From Alphaproteobacteria bacterium UBA6178 (lineage in GTDB: Bacteria; Pseudomonadota; Alphaproteobacteria; Rickettsiales; UBA3002), in assembly GCA_002422205.1 (NCBI GenBank), contig DITS01000044.1, positions 1 to 22,421 on the forward strand: 22,421 bases of DNA, given 5' to 3'. Each line of letters opens with the position of its first letter. Within the stretch, counting starts at the first letter, position 1. Made by a program: the position numbers and the translations under genes. The notes under the pieces are model-generated. The model did not search any database. It saw nothing but the letters and a program-made list of their open reading frames with translations, and was not told the origin of the DNA. This document shows, one piece after another, positions 1-6,431 of this stretch.

Positions 1-464
1 GCGCCACCAATCACAATATTTTGCGAGGTCGAGCGCTTGAGCAGCATGGTATAAATCACGGCATAAAAGAAGATGGCAAAGGCAAGGGTAAAACCAGCGA
101 GCCAGTTGGTGGCAAGGCCGAGTAGCAGCACCGAGAACACCGCCAGAAATAAGCCGAAAGTCAGCACATCATCGGCAGCGACCAGCCCCAGCGGCAAGGG
201 GCGTTGTTGGGTGCGGCGCATGACGGCGTCGATATCGCGGTCATACCACATATTGATCATGCCACCGGCACCGGAGCCAAGCGCAATGCATAAAATGGTA
301 ATGGCTTGCAAAAACGGGTGCAACTCACCGCTGGCAAGCCACATGCCCGCCGCACCGGTAAACACCACCAGACTCATTACCCGAGGCTTAAGCAGGCTGG
401 CCCATTGGCGCGCATCCGCGCCAATGGGCGCGAGCGCTGTATCAATGGTGCTGAGGCTGTGCAT
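1..464 (-). CDS. ctaB: Protoheme IX farnesyltransferase (heme O synthase), C-terminal part outside window
   Basis: This enzyme transfers a farnesyl group to protoheme IX, making heme O, the precursor of the heme a of the adjacent oxidase; it is a polytopic inner-membrane UbiA-family prenyltransferase. About 154 codons are visible from the ATG at 464 to the window edge. The prenyl-diphosphate/Mg-binding region NMWYDRDIDAVMRR is present near residues 71-84, between hydrophobic segments, and is followed by QQRPLP as is usual for CtaB/CyoE. The start is fixed because an in-frame TGA lies just upstream of this ATG. The gene begins inside the last codons of ctaD (23-nt overlap, different frame) with no clear ribosome binding site, so translation is probably coupled to ctaD. 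The reading frame is intact as far as it is seen. Confidence 0.95.
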   Translation of the reverse strand, partial: MHSLSTIDTALAPIGADARQWASLLKPRVMSLVVFTGAAGMWLASGELHPFLQAITILCIALGSGAGGMINMWYDRDIDAVMRRTQQRPLPLGLVAADDVLTFGLFLAVFSVLLLGLATNWLAGFTLAFAIFFYAVIYTMLLKRSTSQNIVIGG

Positions 465-2091
465 CGATCACCGGTAATTTTTCGAAAGTGTGGAAAGCAG
501 GCGGTGAGGTCACCGTCCATTCCAGCGTTTTCGCGCCTTCACCCCATGGGTTATTGCCTGCTTTACGCTTGGAAATAAACATCTCGGCCACCACAATCAG
601 GAACCACAACGCCCCAATACCGGCGATATAAGAGCCGATCGATGACCAGTAATTCCAGCCCGCATAGACATCGGGATAATCGGGGATACGGCGCGGCATA
701 CCGGCCAGCCCAAGGAAATGCTGCGGGAAGAAGGTGAGGTTGGTGCCGATAAAGAATACCCAGAAATGCACCTTGCCCATCCACTCGCTATATTGATAGC
801 CCCACATTTTGCCCGCCCAGTAATAAAAGGCGCAGAACACACCGAACAATGCGCCAAGGCTCATGGCGTAATGGAAGTGGGCGACCACATAATAGGTGTC
901 ATGCATCGGGATATCGATGGCGGAATTCGCTAGAATCACACCCGTAACCCCGCCAAGAGTGAACAGGAAGATAAAGCCAATCGCAAACAGCATCGGGGTT
1001 TTGAATTCGATCGAGCCGCCCCACATGGTCGCAATCCAGCTGAAGATTTTAATGCCGGTGGGCACCGCAATCACCATCGTGGCGAACATGTAATAGGCTT
1101 GCGCATTGGCGCTCAGACCCACGGTAAACATATGATGCGCCCACACCACAAAGCCGAGCACGCCGATGGCACACATCGCACCCACCATGCCGAGATAACC
1201 GAATACGGGCTTACGTGAGAAGGTGGAAACCACTTCGGAGATGATACCGAAGGCGGGGATAATCAACACATACACTTCCGGATGACCGAAGAACCAGAAT
1301 AAATGCTGGAACAATATCGGGTCGCCGCCACCGGCAGGATTGAAGAAGTTGGTACCGAAATTACGATCGGTGAGCAGCATGGTGATCGCACCACCCAGCA
1401 CCGGCAAGGCCAGCAGCAGCAGGAAGGCGGTGACTAAAATAGCCCAGGCAAACAGCGGCATGCGCGATAATGTCATGCCCGGTGCGCGCATGTTGAAAAT
1501 GGTGACAATAAAATTGATCGCGCCGAGAATCGAGGAAATACCGGCCAGATGGAGCGAGAAAATCGCCAGATCGACGGCCATGCCCTGATGGTTGGGGTCT
1601 TTCACCGAGAGCGGCGGATAGACCGTCCATCCGGTGCCCACGCCGCGCGCTTCGCCGGTGCCAACCACCGCCGAGGCCAGCAATAAAAGCATAGCCGGAA
1701 CCAAGAGCCAGAAGCTGATGTTATTCATCCGTGGAAAGGCCATATCCGGCGCGCCAATCATGATGGGGACGAACCAATTGCCAAAACCACCAATCAGAGC
1801 GGGCATGATGAGGAAGAACACCATGAGAAACGCGTGTGCGGTGAGGAACACGTTATACAGCTGGTAATTGCCACCAAAATACTGATCACCCGGCTGTTGC
1901 AGTTCGAGGCGCAAAATAATGGAGAATGCCGCACCGAGTAACCCGGCGAAAATCGCATAGATGATATAGAGCGTGCCGATATCTTTATGGTTGGTCGAGC
2001 AAAACCACCGCACGAAAAAGCTTTTTGGCGCACCATGGTCGTGATGGCCGTGATCGGGATGGTCATGGGCGGAATGCGCTGCGTGACTCAT
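442..2091 (-). CDS. ctaD: Cytochrome c oxidase (aa3-type) subunit I
   Basis: Catalytic subunit of the respiratory heme-copper oxidase, holding heme a, heme a3 and CuB in the inner membrane. At 549 aa it has the family's usual length. The ligands are all visible: His86 (heme a), His270 with Tyr274 in HPEVY (CuB and the crosslinked Tyr), His319-His320 in WAHHMFTVG (CuB), and His405 and His407 in AHFHY (heme a3 and heme a). Glu272 of HPEVY marks the D-channel end and the Lys of PTGIKIFSW the K-channel, so this is an A-type proton-pumping enzyme. The first 20 residues include eight histidines. AGGAGA lies 9 nt upstream of the ATG (2101-2106). It follows ctaC by 33 nt and overlaps ctaB. Confidence 0.98.
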   Translation of the reverse strand: MSHAAHSAHDHPDHGHHDHGAPKSFFVRWFCSTNHKDIGTLYIIYAIFAGLLGAAFSIILRLELQQPGDQYFGGNYQLYNVFLTAHAFLMVFFLIMPALIGGFGNWFVPIMIGAPDMAFPRMNNISFWLLVPAMLLLLASAVVGTGEARGVGTGWTVYPPLSVKDPNHQGMAVDLAIFSLHLAGISSILGAINFIVTIFNMRAPGMTLSRMPLFAWAILVTAFLLLLALPVLGGAITMLLTDRNFGTNFFNPAGGGDPILFQHLFWFFGHPEVYVLIIPAFGIISEVVSTFSRKPVFGYLGMVGAMCAIGVLGFVVWAHHMFTVGLSANAQAYYMFATMVIAVPTGIKIFSWIATMWGGSIEFKTPMLFAIGFIFLFTLGGVTGVILANSAIDIPMHDTYYVVAHFHYAMSLGALFGVFCAFYYWAGKMWGYQYSEWMGKVHFWVFFIGTNLTFFPQHFLGLAGMPRRIPDYPDVYAGWNYWSSIGSYIAGIGALWFLIVVAEMFISKRKAGNNPWGEGAKTLEWTVTSPPAFHTFEKLPVIDAQPQHH

Positions 2092-2124
2092 ATTAATGGT
2101 TCTCCTGCGTTTCTCTTAAGGTCA

Positions 2125-3030
2125 TTATTGCTGCAAAGCGGCTTGTTTGTCAGGCGCGGCTTCGCGGGGTTCATCGGCTGGGGTATCGCTATCTTCGGCT
2201 CCGCTTTCATCGGTCTCGGCGCTGGGCATGCTGCCACCTTGCGCTAACACCCATTCATCGAAGGCTTCCTGCGTGACCACTTCCACCTGAATCGGCATGA
2301 AGCCATGCTGGCGTCCGCATAGCTCGGAGCATTGACCGTAATAGGTGCCTTCGCGCGTCGCGCGGAACCATGTTTCATTCAGGCGGCCCGGTACGGTATC
2401 CTTTTTGACCCCGAATGCGGGCAGCGCCCAGGCGTGCAACACGTCGCCACCCGTCATTTGCACGCGCACATTCGCGCCAACGGGAACATACACCGGATTA
2501 TCGACGGCCAGCAGACGCGGCTCGCCTTCTTCCAGCTCGTCGTCTTTTTTCATATAGCTGTCAAACTGCACGCCATACTCAGGATATTCGTAATTCCAGT
2601 ACCATTGATAGCCGATGATTTTGAGCGTCAGATCGGGCTCGACCGGCTCGCCGTCTTCGGTGCAGCCGATGCTGTGCATGCAATCAAAATGCAGGCGGTA
2701 AGAGGGAATGAAAATCGCGGCCAGAATAATCACCGGAATGATCGTCCACACCACTTCGACCACCGTGTTATGCGCGTTTTTGCTGGGCACCGGATTGGCT
2801 GAACGACGATAGCGGATGCAGACATAGGCCAACAGTATCATCACCAGCACGGTAATCACCGTCATCGAAATCACCAGCCCGTCATGCAGGCTGTCGAGCC
2901 GCTCCATCACCGGAGAGGCGGGGTCCTGAAAACCGAGCTGCCACGGTTTGGCCAGCCCTTCGGCTGCCAGCGCATCCACGCCACTCAGGGTTAGCAACAT
3001 CGCGGCGAATGCCAGAAAAACTCGCGTCAT
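2125..3030 (-). CDS. ctaC: Cytochrome c oxidase subunit II (CuA subunit)
   Basis: Accepts electrons from cytochrome c at the dinuclear CuA centre on the periplasmic side and passes them to subunit I. The 301-aa product starts MTRVFLAFAAMLLTLSG, a signal peptide, followed by two transmembrane helices and a cupredoxin domain. CuA ligands are His199, Cys234, Glu236, Cys238, His242 and Met245 (CSELCGRQHGFM). YQWYWNYEYPE is the aromatic cytochrome c docking and electron-entry patch. I place the start at 3030, not six codons further upstream, because AGGTGAGG lies directly before this ATG and the signal peptide then begins correctly. The last 40 or so residues form an acidic, Ala/Pro/Glu-rich tail beyond the cupredoxin fold. 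First gene of the ctaC-ctaD-ctaB operon. Confidence 0.97.
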   Translation of the reverse strand: MTRVFLAFAAMLLTLSGVDALAAEGLAKPWQLGFQDPASPVMERLDSLHDGLVISMTVITVLVMILLAYVCIRYRRSANPVPSKNAHNTVVEVVWTIIPVIILAAIFIPSYRLHFDCMHSIGCTEDGEPVEPDLTLKIIGYQWYWNYEYPEYGVQFDSYMKKDDELEEGEPRLLAVDNPVYVPVGANVRVQMTGGDVLHAWALPAFGVKKDTVPGRLNETWFRATREGTYYGQCSELCGRQHGFMPIQVEVVTQEAFDEWVLAQGGSMPSAETDESGAEDSDTPADEPREAAPDKQAALQQ

Positions 3031-3207
3031 ATCCTCACCTATTATCACTGTGTACCCAGCAGAAACTGGACATTTTTTAGAACTTCTCTAAGCTTTTACG
3101 CTTCTTTTTTCTAAAACGTTTACCCCGCATGTGCAAATGATTTTATCACTCACGCGCAATACGGGGCTGTGATCGTGGTATAGAGGTAACAGGTGAGTGG
3201 TATAGGA
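3031..3207. other. Upstream region of the cox operon
   Basis: This stretch should hold the promoter and leader of the minus-strand cox operon. Only the ctaC ribosome binding site (AGGTGAGG, 3033-3040) is clear. A loose stem of CCCCG (3123-3127) with CGGGG further right (about 3162-3166) is possible. No convincing -35/-10 pair stands out on the minus strand. Confidence 0.4.
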
Positions 3208-3234
3208 GATACTGGCGTCGAGCGCCAGTATGAC
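3208..3234 (+). repeat. Hairpin repeat, type A (right half-element ending ATGAC)
   Basis: Nine-base stem ATACTGGCG / CGCCAGTAT around a 5-nt loop, ending in ATGAC. An identical 27-bp copy is at 6395-6421, where it forms the right half of a complete bipartite element. No matching left half is recognisable here. Confidence 0.8.
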
Positions 3235-3247
3235 GAGTAGGGATTGT

Positions 3248-3291
3248 GTCATGCTGGGGCGTGACCCCAGCATCTGATGCGACGGGGTGAC
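3248..3291 (+). repeat. Bipartite repeat with shortened right half (type B left, type E right)
   Basis: The left hairpin is ATGCTGGGG / CCCCAGCAT preceded by GTC, as at 6346-6373. It is followed by TGCGACGGGGTGAC, the 3' part of the type E right hairpin seen complete at 3308-3388 and 17903-17928. It looks like an internal deletion that fused two halves while keeping the GTCAT and GTGAC ends. Confidence 0.7.
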
Positions 3292-3307
3292 AAGGTTAAA
3301 TGATACC

Positions 3308-3388
3308 GTCATCCTCGGGTCGGCATCGCCGATCCCGGGGATCTACTTTATGCAAGCAAGGCCAGACCCCGTCATGCGACGGGGTGAC
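3308..3388 (+). repeat. Bipartite hairpin repeat, type D left / type E right
   Basis: The left hairpin begins GTCAT and has a two-tier stem: ATCCTCGGG with CCCGGGGAT outside, TCGGC with GCCGA inside. A linker containing GCAAGCAAGGCC leads to the right hairpin ACCCCGTC-ATGC-GACGGGGT, ending GTGAC. The same architecture and linker recur at 17944-18023, also followed by the 83-bp G element. Confidence 0.8.
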
Positions 3389-3403
3389 AGGTGGAGGTGG
3401 TAT

Positions 3404-3486
3404 CGAGGACAGGAGACCGAGCCTTTAGTCGCCGCAGGCGTTAGGCTCATTGCGCAAGGACAGTAGCGCAAAGCGGGAACGAACAC
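3404..3486 (+). repeat. 83-bp dispersed element (type G), copy 1
   Basis: This aligns without gaps to 18040-18122, with about 14 mismatches by eye. It can fold as GAGCCT / AGGCTC enclosing CGCC-GCA-GGCG, followed by TTGCGC / GCGCAA. In both places it starts 15-16 nt behind a type D bipartite element. It ends about 40 bp before tldD and may overlap that gene's promoter region. I do not recognise it as a named family. Confidence 0.7.
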
Positions 3487-3515
3487 AAAACTATAGCATC
3501 TACGCGCTTTTGCCC

Positions 3516-3521
3516 TATTAT
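3516..3521 (+). promoter_or_regulatory. Possible -10 element of a leaderless tldD transcript
   Basis: TATTAT ends 7 nt before the tldD ATG and no Shine-Dalgarno sequence is present, so transcription could start at or near the start codon. No good -35 hexamer is visible at the expected distance, so this is tentative. Confidence 0.3.
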
Positions 3522-3528
3522 ATAAAGT

Positions 3529-4959
3529 ATGAGCACCAACACCCATGATTTATTTTTTAGCCAGACCACGCTGGACCGCACCCGCACGCAACGCATTGTC
3601 AATGATGCGCTGGCGGGGTTGGATGATGGCGAGTTATTTTTGGAATATAACCAGTCTGAGCAACTGAGCTTTGACGATGGCCGCCTCAAAGGCGCGAGCT
3701 TTAATACGGCGCAAGGTTTCGGTCTGCGCGGCGTGATGGGTGAGGCGGTGGCCTATGCCCATGCGTGCGAATTATCCGAAGCAGCGCTTTTACGCGCGAA
3801 AGACACGGTTCGCAGCGTCAATACCGGCCAATCTGGCGCAAAAGGCGAAACCAATGCGCCATTTGGGGCTAATCATGCCCTTTATATGGCTACAAACCCG
3901 CTGAATGAGATTGAATTTGCCGCCAAACTCGAGGTTTTGCAGCAAATTGACGCCTATATTCGCGCCAAAGAGCCATTGGTGCGTCAGGTCACGGCGTCCT
4001 TATCGGGGGTGTGGCAGGCGGTGCATATTATGCGAGCCGGTGGCGAAGAGGCCAGCGATATCCGCCCCTTGGTGCGCTTGAATGTGAGCGTGGTGCTTGA
4101 GAAAGACGGGCGGATGGAAAGCGGCAGCTGCGGCGCCGGTGCACGCATGAATTATGCGGGCTATTTGCAAGAGAGCCAATGGAAAAAACAAGCCGATGAG
4201 GCCCTGCGTCAGGCGCATGTGAATTTGCAATCGCAACCCACTCCCGCGGGCGAATTGCCGGTGGTGCTGGGGCCGGGCTGGTGCGGCGTGCTGTTGCATG
4301 AGGCGGTGGGCCATGGGCTGGAGGGAGATTTTAACCGCAAGGAAACCTCGGTGTTTTCAGGCCGTATCGGCCAGCAGGTGGCATCGAAAGGTGTAACCAT
4401 TGTGGATGATGGCACGCTGCCTGATCGCCGCGGCTCGCTCACCATTGATGATGAGGGCACCGCGTCGGGCCGTACGGTATTGATTGAGGACGGTATATTA
4501 AAAGGCTATATGCAGGACCGGCTGAATGCGCGGCTGATGGGCGTGCGTGCAACCGGCAACGGGCGGCGCGAAAGCTTTGCGCATCAGCCCATGCCGCGCA
4601 TGACCAACACCTTTATGCTGGGCGGCGATGTGCCGCAGGCCGAGATGATCGCATCGGTGAAAAAGGGCATTTACGCGCCGCATTTTGGCGGCGGGCAGGT
4701 GGATATTACCTCGGGTAAATTCGTGTTTTCGATGTCGGAGGCGTATTTGATTGAAAATGGCAAGGTGACGACGCCGCTCAAAGGCGCAACGCTGATTGGT
4801 AACGGGCCGGAAACCATGAGCAAAATCACCATGATCGGCGATGATATGTGCCTCGATGACGGGGTCGGCACCTGCGGCAAAGCGGGCCAGTCCGTGCCTG
4901 TCGGCGTCGGCCAGCCCAGCTTGTTGATTGACCGCATGACCGTGGGTGGGACGGTGTAG
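3529..4959 (+). CDS. tldD: Metalloprotease TldD
   Basis: TldD pairs with TldE/PmbA to form a zinc protease that degrades or trims unfolded peptides in the cytoplasm and, in some hosts, matures microcins. At 476 aa the length is normal. The zinc motif HEAVGH is at residues 257-262, followed by GLEGDFNRKETSVFSG. The conserved DDGTLPDRRGSLTIDDEG, FAHQPMPRMTNTF and GATLIGNGPE blocks follow, and a conserved C-terminal Cys is near residue 449 (GTCGKAGQSVPVG). The ATG is taken as start because the family's N-terminal strand follows directly and no in-frame alternative fits better. It has no ribosome binding site. It is divergent from ctaC, an arrangement I recall as common in alphaproteobacteria. 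No partner pmbA/tldE is in the window. Confidence 0.97.
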   Translation: MSTNTHDLFFSQTTLDRTRTQRIVNDALAGLDDGELFLEYNQSEQLSFDDGRLKGASFNTAQGFGLRGVMGEAVAYAHACELSEAALLRAKDTVRSVNTGQSGAKGETNAPFGANHALYMATNPLNEIEFAAKLEVLQQIDAYIRAKEPLVRQVTASLSGVWQAVHIMRAGGEEASDIRPLVRLNVSVVLEKDGRMESGSCGAGARMNYAGYLQESQWKKQADEALRQAHVNLQSQPTPAGELPVVLGPGWCGVLLHEAVGHGLEGDFNRKETSVFSGRIGQQVASKGVTIVDDGTLPDRRGSLTIDDEGTASGRTVLIEDGILKGYMQDRLNARLMGVRATGNGRRESFAHQPMPRMTNTFMLGGDVPQAEMIASVKKGIYAPHFGGGQVDITSGKFVFSMSEAYLIENGKVTTPLKGATLIGNGPETMSKITMIGDDMCLDDGVGTCGKAGQSVPVGVGQPSLLIDRMTVGGTV

Positions 4960-4974
4960 TTTTAGACTTCCCCC

Positions 4975-5064
4975 GTCATCCTGCGGCTTGCGAAGCAAGA
5001 GCGCAGGATCCCCATCAGGTGGTATTGAGATACTGCGCTGACGCTTCGCGTCCCGCAGCATGAC
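4975..5064 (+). repeat. Bipartite hairpin repeat, type C, copy 1 (90 bp)
   Basis: The left hairpin has ATCCTGCG / CGCAGGAT outside and CTTGC-GAA-GCAAG inside. The right hairpin has ATACTGCG / CGCAGCAT outside and GACGC-TTC-GCGTC inside. Ends are GTCAT and ATGAC. It begins 15 nt after the tldD stop codon and may act as its terminator. Nearly identical elements are at 14239-14328 and 17762-17849. Confidence 0.85.
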
Positions 5065-5088
5065 GGAGTGATTATTTCCTATGATAGC

Positions 5089-5136
5089 GTCATCCGCGGG
5101 TCGACTTGCCAATCCTAGGGATCTACTTTAAGTAAG
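5089..5136 (+). repeat. Decayed left half of a type D repeat
   Basis: Starts GTCATCC and keeps the linker AGGGATCTACTTTAAGTAAG found in the intact copies, but the stem has many mismatches. Where the right hairpin should be, the type F hairpin at 5142 begins instead. Confidence 0.6.
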
Positions 5137-5141
5137 ATCAC

Positions 5142-5177
5142 CCTCACCCCGACCCTCTCCCTGAGGGAGAGGGGAAG
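5142..5177 (+). repeat. Type F hairpin (CCCTCTCCC / GGGAGAGGG), copy 1
   Basis: CTCACCCCGA leads into the perfect 9-bp stem CCCTCTCCC-TGA-GGGAGAGGG, followed by GGAAG. Other copies are at 14187-14224 and 17681-17716. Similar CTCACCC...CCCTCTCCC elements are, from memory, common in proteobacterial genomes. Confidence 0.8.
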
Positions 5178-5195
5178 GTAATTTGCGTGTACGCT

Positions 5196-5273
5196 GTCAC
5201 CCCGTCGTATGACGGGGTCTGGACTGTCCTTTAAGGGTAGCAAGGCCGGACCCCGTAACAAGTACGGGGTGAC
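5196..5273 (+). repeat. Bipartite hairpin repeat, type E (78 bp)
   Basis: Left hairpin ACCCCGTC-GTAT-GACGGGGT after GTC; linker with TTTAAGGGTAGCAAGGCCGG; right hairpin ACCCCGTA-ACAAG-TACGGGGT ending GTGAC. The innermost stem pair is C:G on the left and A:T on the right, a compensatory change. Confidence 0.85.
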
Positions 5274-5298
5274 ACATTACTATTGCCGCCATCCTTCG

Positions 5299-5326
5299 CT
5301 GATGCTTCGCGTCCCACAGCAGACGA
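5299..5326 (+). repeat. Decayed right half of a type C repeat
   Basis: GCTGATGCTTCGCGTCCCAC and the following CAGCAGAC match the right half of the type C elements with several substitutions. The left half is not recognisable. Confidence 0.5.
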
Positions 5327-5390
5327 AATTGGAGCAAAGCTTATTTATCAGTTCTTTATACGCAGTGCCTCACCTACGCATACTTCCATT

Positions 5391-5412
5391 TGTTACGATT
5401 GTGTTACGGTTG
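5391..5412 (+). promoter_or_regulatory. Tandem 11-bp direct repeat, possible regulator site
   Basis: TGTTACGATTG is followed immediately by TGTTACGGTTG, one mismatch apart. An 11-bp period puts both on nearly the same face of the helix. They lie about 195 bp upstream of the small gene at 5607. The binding protein, if any, is unknown. Confidence 0.3.
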
Positions 5413-5461
5413 TGTGAAGTGTTCGTGACAGCCCCCTTATTCCCTTGAAAGCCGCCCCCGC

Positions 5462-5483
5462 ATTAGGTTACACTAACCTTAAT
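5462..5483 (+). promoter_or_regulatory. Inverted repeat AGGTTA-CAC-TAACCT
   Basis: A 6-bp inverted repeat with a 3-nt centre, extended by ATT / AAT past a single bulged T. TTAGGTTAC occurs again at 5571-5579, nearer the small gene. It could be an operator or a short cruciform; there is no T-tract, so it is not an obvious terminator. Confidence 0.3.
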
Positions 5484-5541
5484 GAGCCACCAAAAGGCTT
5501 AAAGTTTTAACAAAAAAGAGTAAATCTAGCGGGTAAAATTA

Positions 5542-5565
5542 GTTAAAATTTTAACATAATGTTAA
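5542..5565 (+). promoter_or_regulatory. 14-bp palindrome overlapping a CtrA-like site
   Basis: GTTAAAATTTTAAC is a perfect palindrome (5542-5555). Its end begins TTAA-CATAATG-TTAA (5551-5565), which fits the alphaproteobacterial CtrA consensus TTAA-N7-TTAA except for the usual trailing C. It sits about 40 bp upstream of the small gene at 5607, a sensible position for a CtrA-controlled promoter. The region is very AT-rich, so chance matches are possible. Confidence 0.4.
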
Positions 5566-5606
5566 TGATTTTAGGTTACGTTAGAACAAGGCGAGATTAG
5601 GAGAGT

Positions 5607-5786
5607 ATGATGACAAATTATGCAGAGGCACCTTGGACCCAAGCGACAATCAACTCCGCTCCGCAAGACGGCCTTTTTGGCTTGATAGCGAAAGGCCTAG
5701 ATCTGGCCCCGGCCAATACACAGGAAGCAGGTTATCCTGCCATCGTTGCCAATCAAGCATCTCAAGACGCAGGCCGTAGCGCATAA
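5607..5786 (+). CDS. Small protein of unknown function (58-59 aa)
   Basis: I do not recognise this product. The frame opens with two adjacent ATGs (5607 and 5610) and runs to TAA at 5784-5786. AGGAG at 5599-5603 lies 3 nt before the first and 6 nt before the second ATG, so the second (58 aa, starting MTNYAEAPWTQ) is the likelier start. The protein is Ala/Gln/Asn-rich, with one short hydrophobic patch (GLFGLIAKGL), no cysteine, no signal peptide and no clear membrane segment. The strong ribosome binding site and the regulatory-looking upstream region, with a CtrA-like site, argue that it is a real gene. The 143-aa gene at 5874 follows 87 nt later and may share its job. Confidence 0.6.
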   Translation: MMTNYAEAPWTQATINSAPQDGLFGLIAKGLDLAPANTQEAGYPAIVANQASQDAGRSA

Positions 5787-5801
5787 TCGCTGAGCGATTT
5801 T
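5785..5801 (+). terminator. Weak terminator-like hairpin after the small gene
   Basis: AATCGC-TGA-GCGATT followed by TTC overlaps the stop codon of the small gene. The 6-bp stem and short T run make it a weak candidate. Confidence 0.25.
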
Positions 5802-5824
5802 CTAATCCAGTCGAAATTTCTTTG

Positions 5825-5830
5825 TATAAT
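5825..5830 (+). promoter_or_regulatory. Candidate -10 box for the 143-aa gene
   Basis: A consensus TATAAT lies 43 nt upstream of the ATG at 5874. No good -35 hexamer is found 16-18 nt upstream. It suggests the second gene can be transcribed separately from the first. Confidence 0.35.
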
Positions 5831-5873
5831 GCCCTGAGTTTGGCTAGGATACGCCCCATAAGGTGGACGTAAG

Positions 5874-6305
5874 ATGACAGAAGGCTGGACCACAAAAGCT
5901 TTTAGCAATAACGCAACCCCGATTGAGCTGACCGATGAAATGCTCAACGAGGAAGGTGTCATCTTTTTGACCGGTAAAAATATTCATAACGATCAGGTCT
6001 ATTCTTACCTGAAACTCACCATCGCCAATCTGCAAAAGCTCAAAGCCGCGCTCAAACGTGGCGATCAGTTTATGCCGTCGGATTTCGGTACGGTGCTGGC
6101 AGCAGGCAAAGGCGAGCCGCCTGCCGAGCTGCGCTCGGAAATGGCGGTGACCTATAAGCTGGTCGATGTGCCGCGTGGCCATGAGTCGGCAACACCGCAT
6201 AGCAAAGCGCCGTCTGTGCCCAGCGCAGCGCCTGCCTCTGCAGCGCAAAAGCAGAAAATGCCAACCTTTGCCGTGAAGGATATCGGCAATTTTTGGGATG
6301 AGTGA
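5874..6305 (+). CDS. Uncharacterised 143-aa protein
   Basis: I do not recognise a family. Residues 1-95 look like a compact soluble domain: an acidic stretch (ELTDEMLNEEG), a strand-like VIFLTG, a helix (YLKLTIANLQKLKAALKRG) and a conserved-looking MPSDFGTVLAAGKGEP. Residues 100-130 are an Ala/Pro/Ser-rich linker ending in KQKMP, and the last residues, FAVKDIGNFWDE, form a short acidic-aromatic tail that could be a docking peptide. There is no signal peptide or membrane segment. AAGGTGGA precedes the ATG at good spacing. It lies downstream of the 58-aa gene and converges on glnD across a bipartite repeat. Confidence 0.75.
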   Translation: MTEGWTTKAFSNNATPIELTDEMLNEEGVIFLTGKNIHNDQVYSYLKLTIANLQKLKAALKRGDQFMPSDFGTVLAAGKGEPPAELRSEMAVTYKLVDVPRGHESATPHSKAPSVPSAAPASAAQKQKMPTFAVKDIGNFWDE

Positions 6306-6345
6306 CACGCTCCGCTAACGCCACTTCTAACGGTTGATGTGAAAC

Positions 6346-6421
6346 GTCATGCTGGGGCTTGACCCCAGCATCTCAGGCGGAGGATGCAGGCATAGATACT
6401 GGCGTCGAGCGCCAGTATGAC
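6346..6421 (+). repeat. Bipartite hairpin repeat, type B left / type A right (76 bp)
   Basis: Left hairpin ATGCTGGGG / CCCCAGCAT after GTC; 21-nt linker; right hairpin ATACTGGCG / CGCCAGTAT ending ATGAC. It fills the gap between two convergent genes, ending 10 nt before the glnD stop codon, so it could serve as a two-way terminator. Both halves recur, in the opposite order, at 3208-3275. Confidence 0.85.
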
Positions 6422-6431
6422 ATAATCGAAT

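Noticed and set aside
4498..5112. Minus-strand frame (204 aa) across the tldD end and the type C repeat
   Set aside because: It runs through the conserved TldD C-terminus and a hairpin repeat, with no ribosome binding site and a composition typical of shadow frames.
4975..5326. CRISPR-like array of repeats
   Set aside because: The repeats are of several different sequence classes, irregularly spaced, palindromic and scattered over five clusters; there are no uniform spacers and no cas genes.
5209..5448. Plus-strand frame (79 aa) after tldD
   Set aside because: It starts inside a type E repeat and crosses AT-rich non-coding sequence; no ribosome binding site or plausible protein features.
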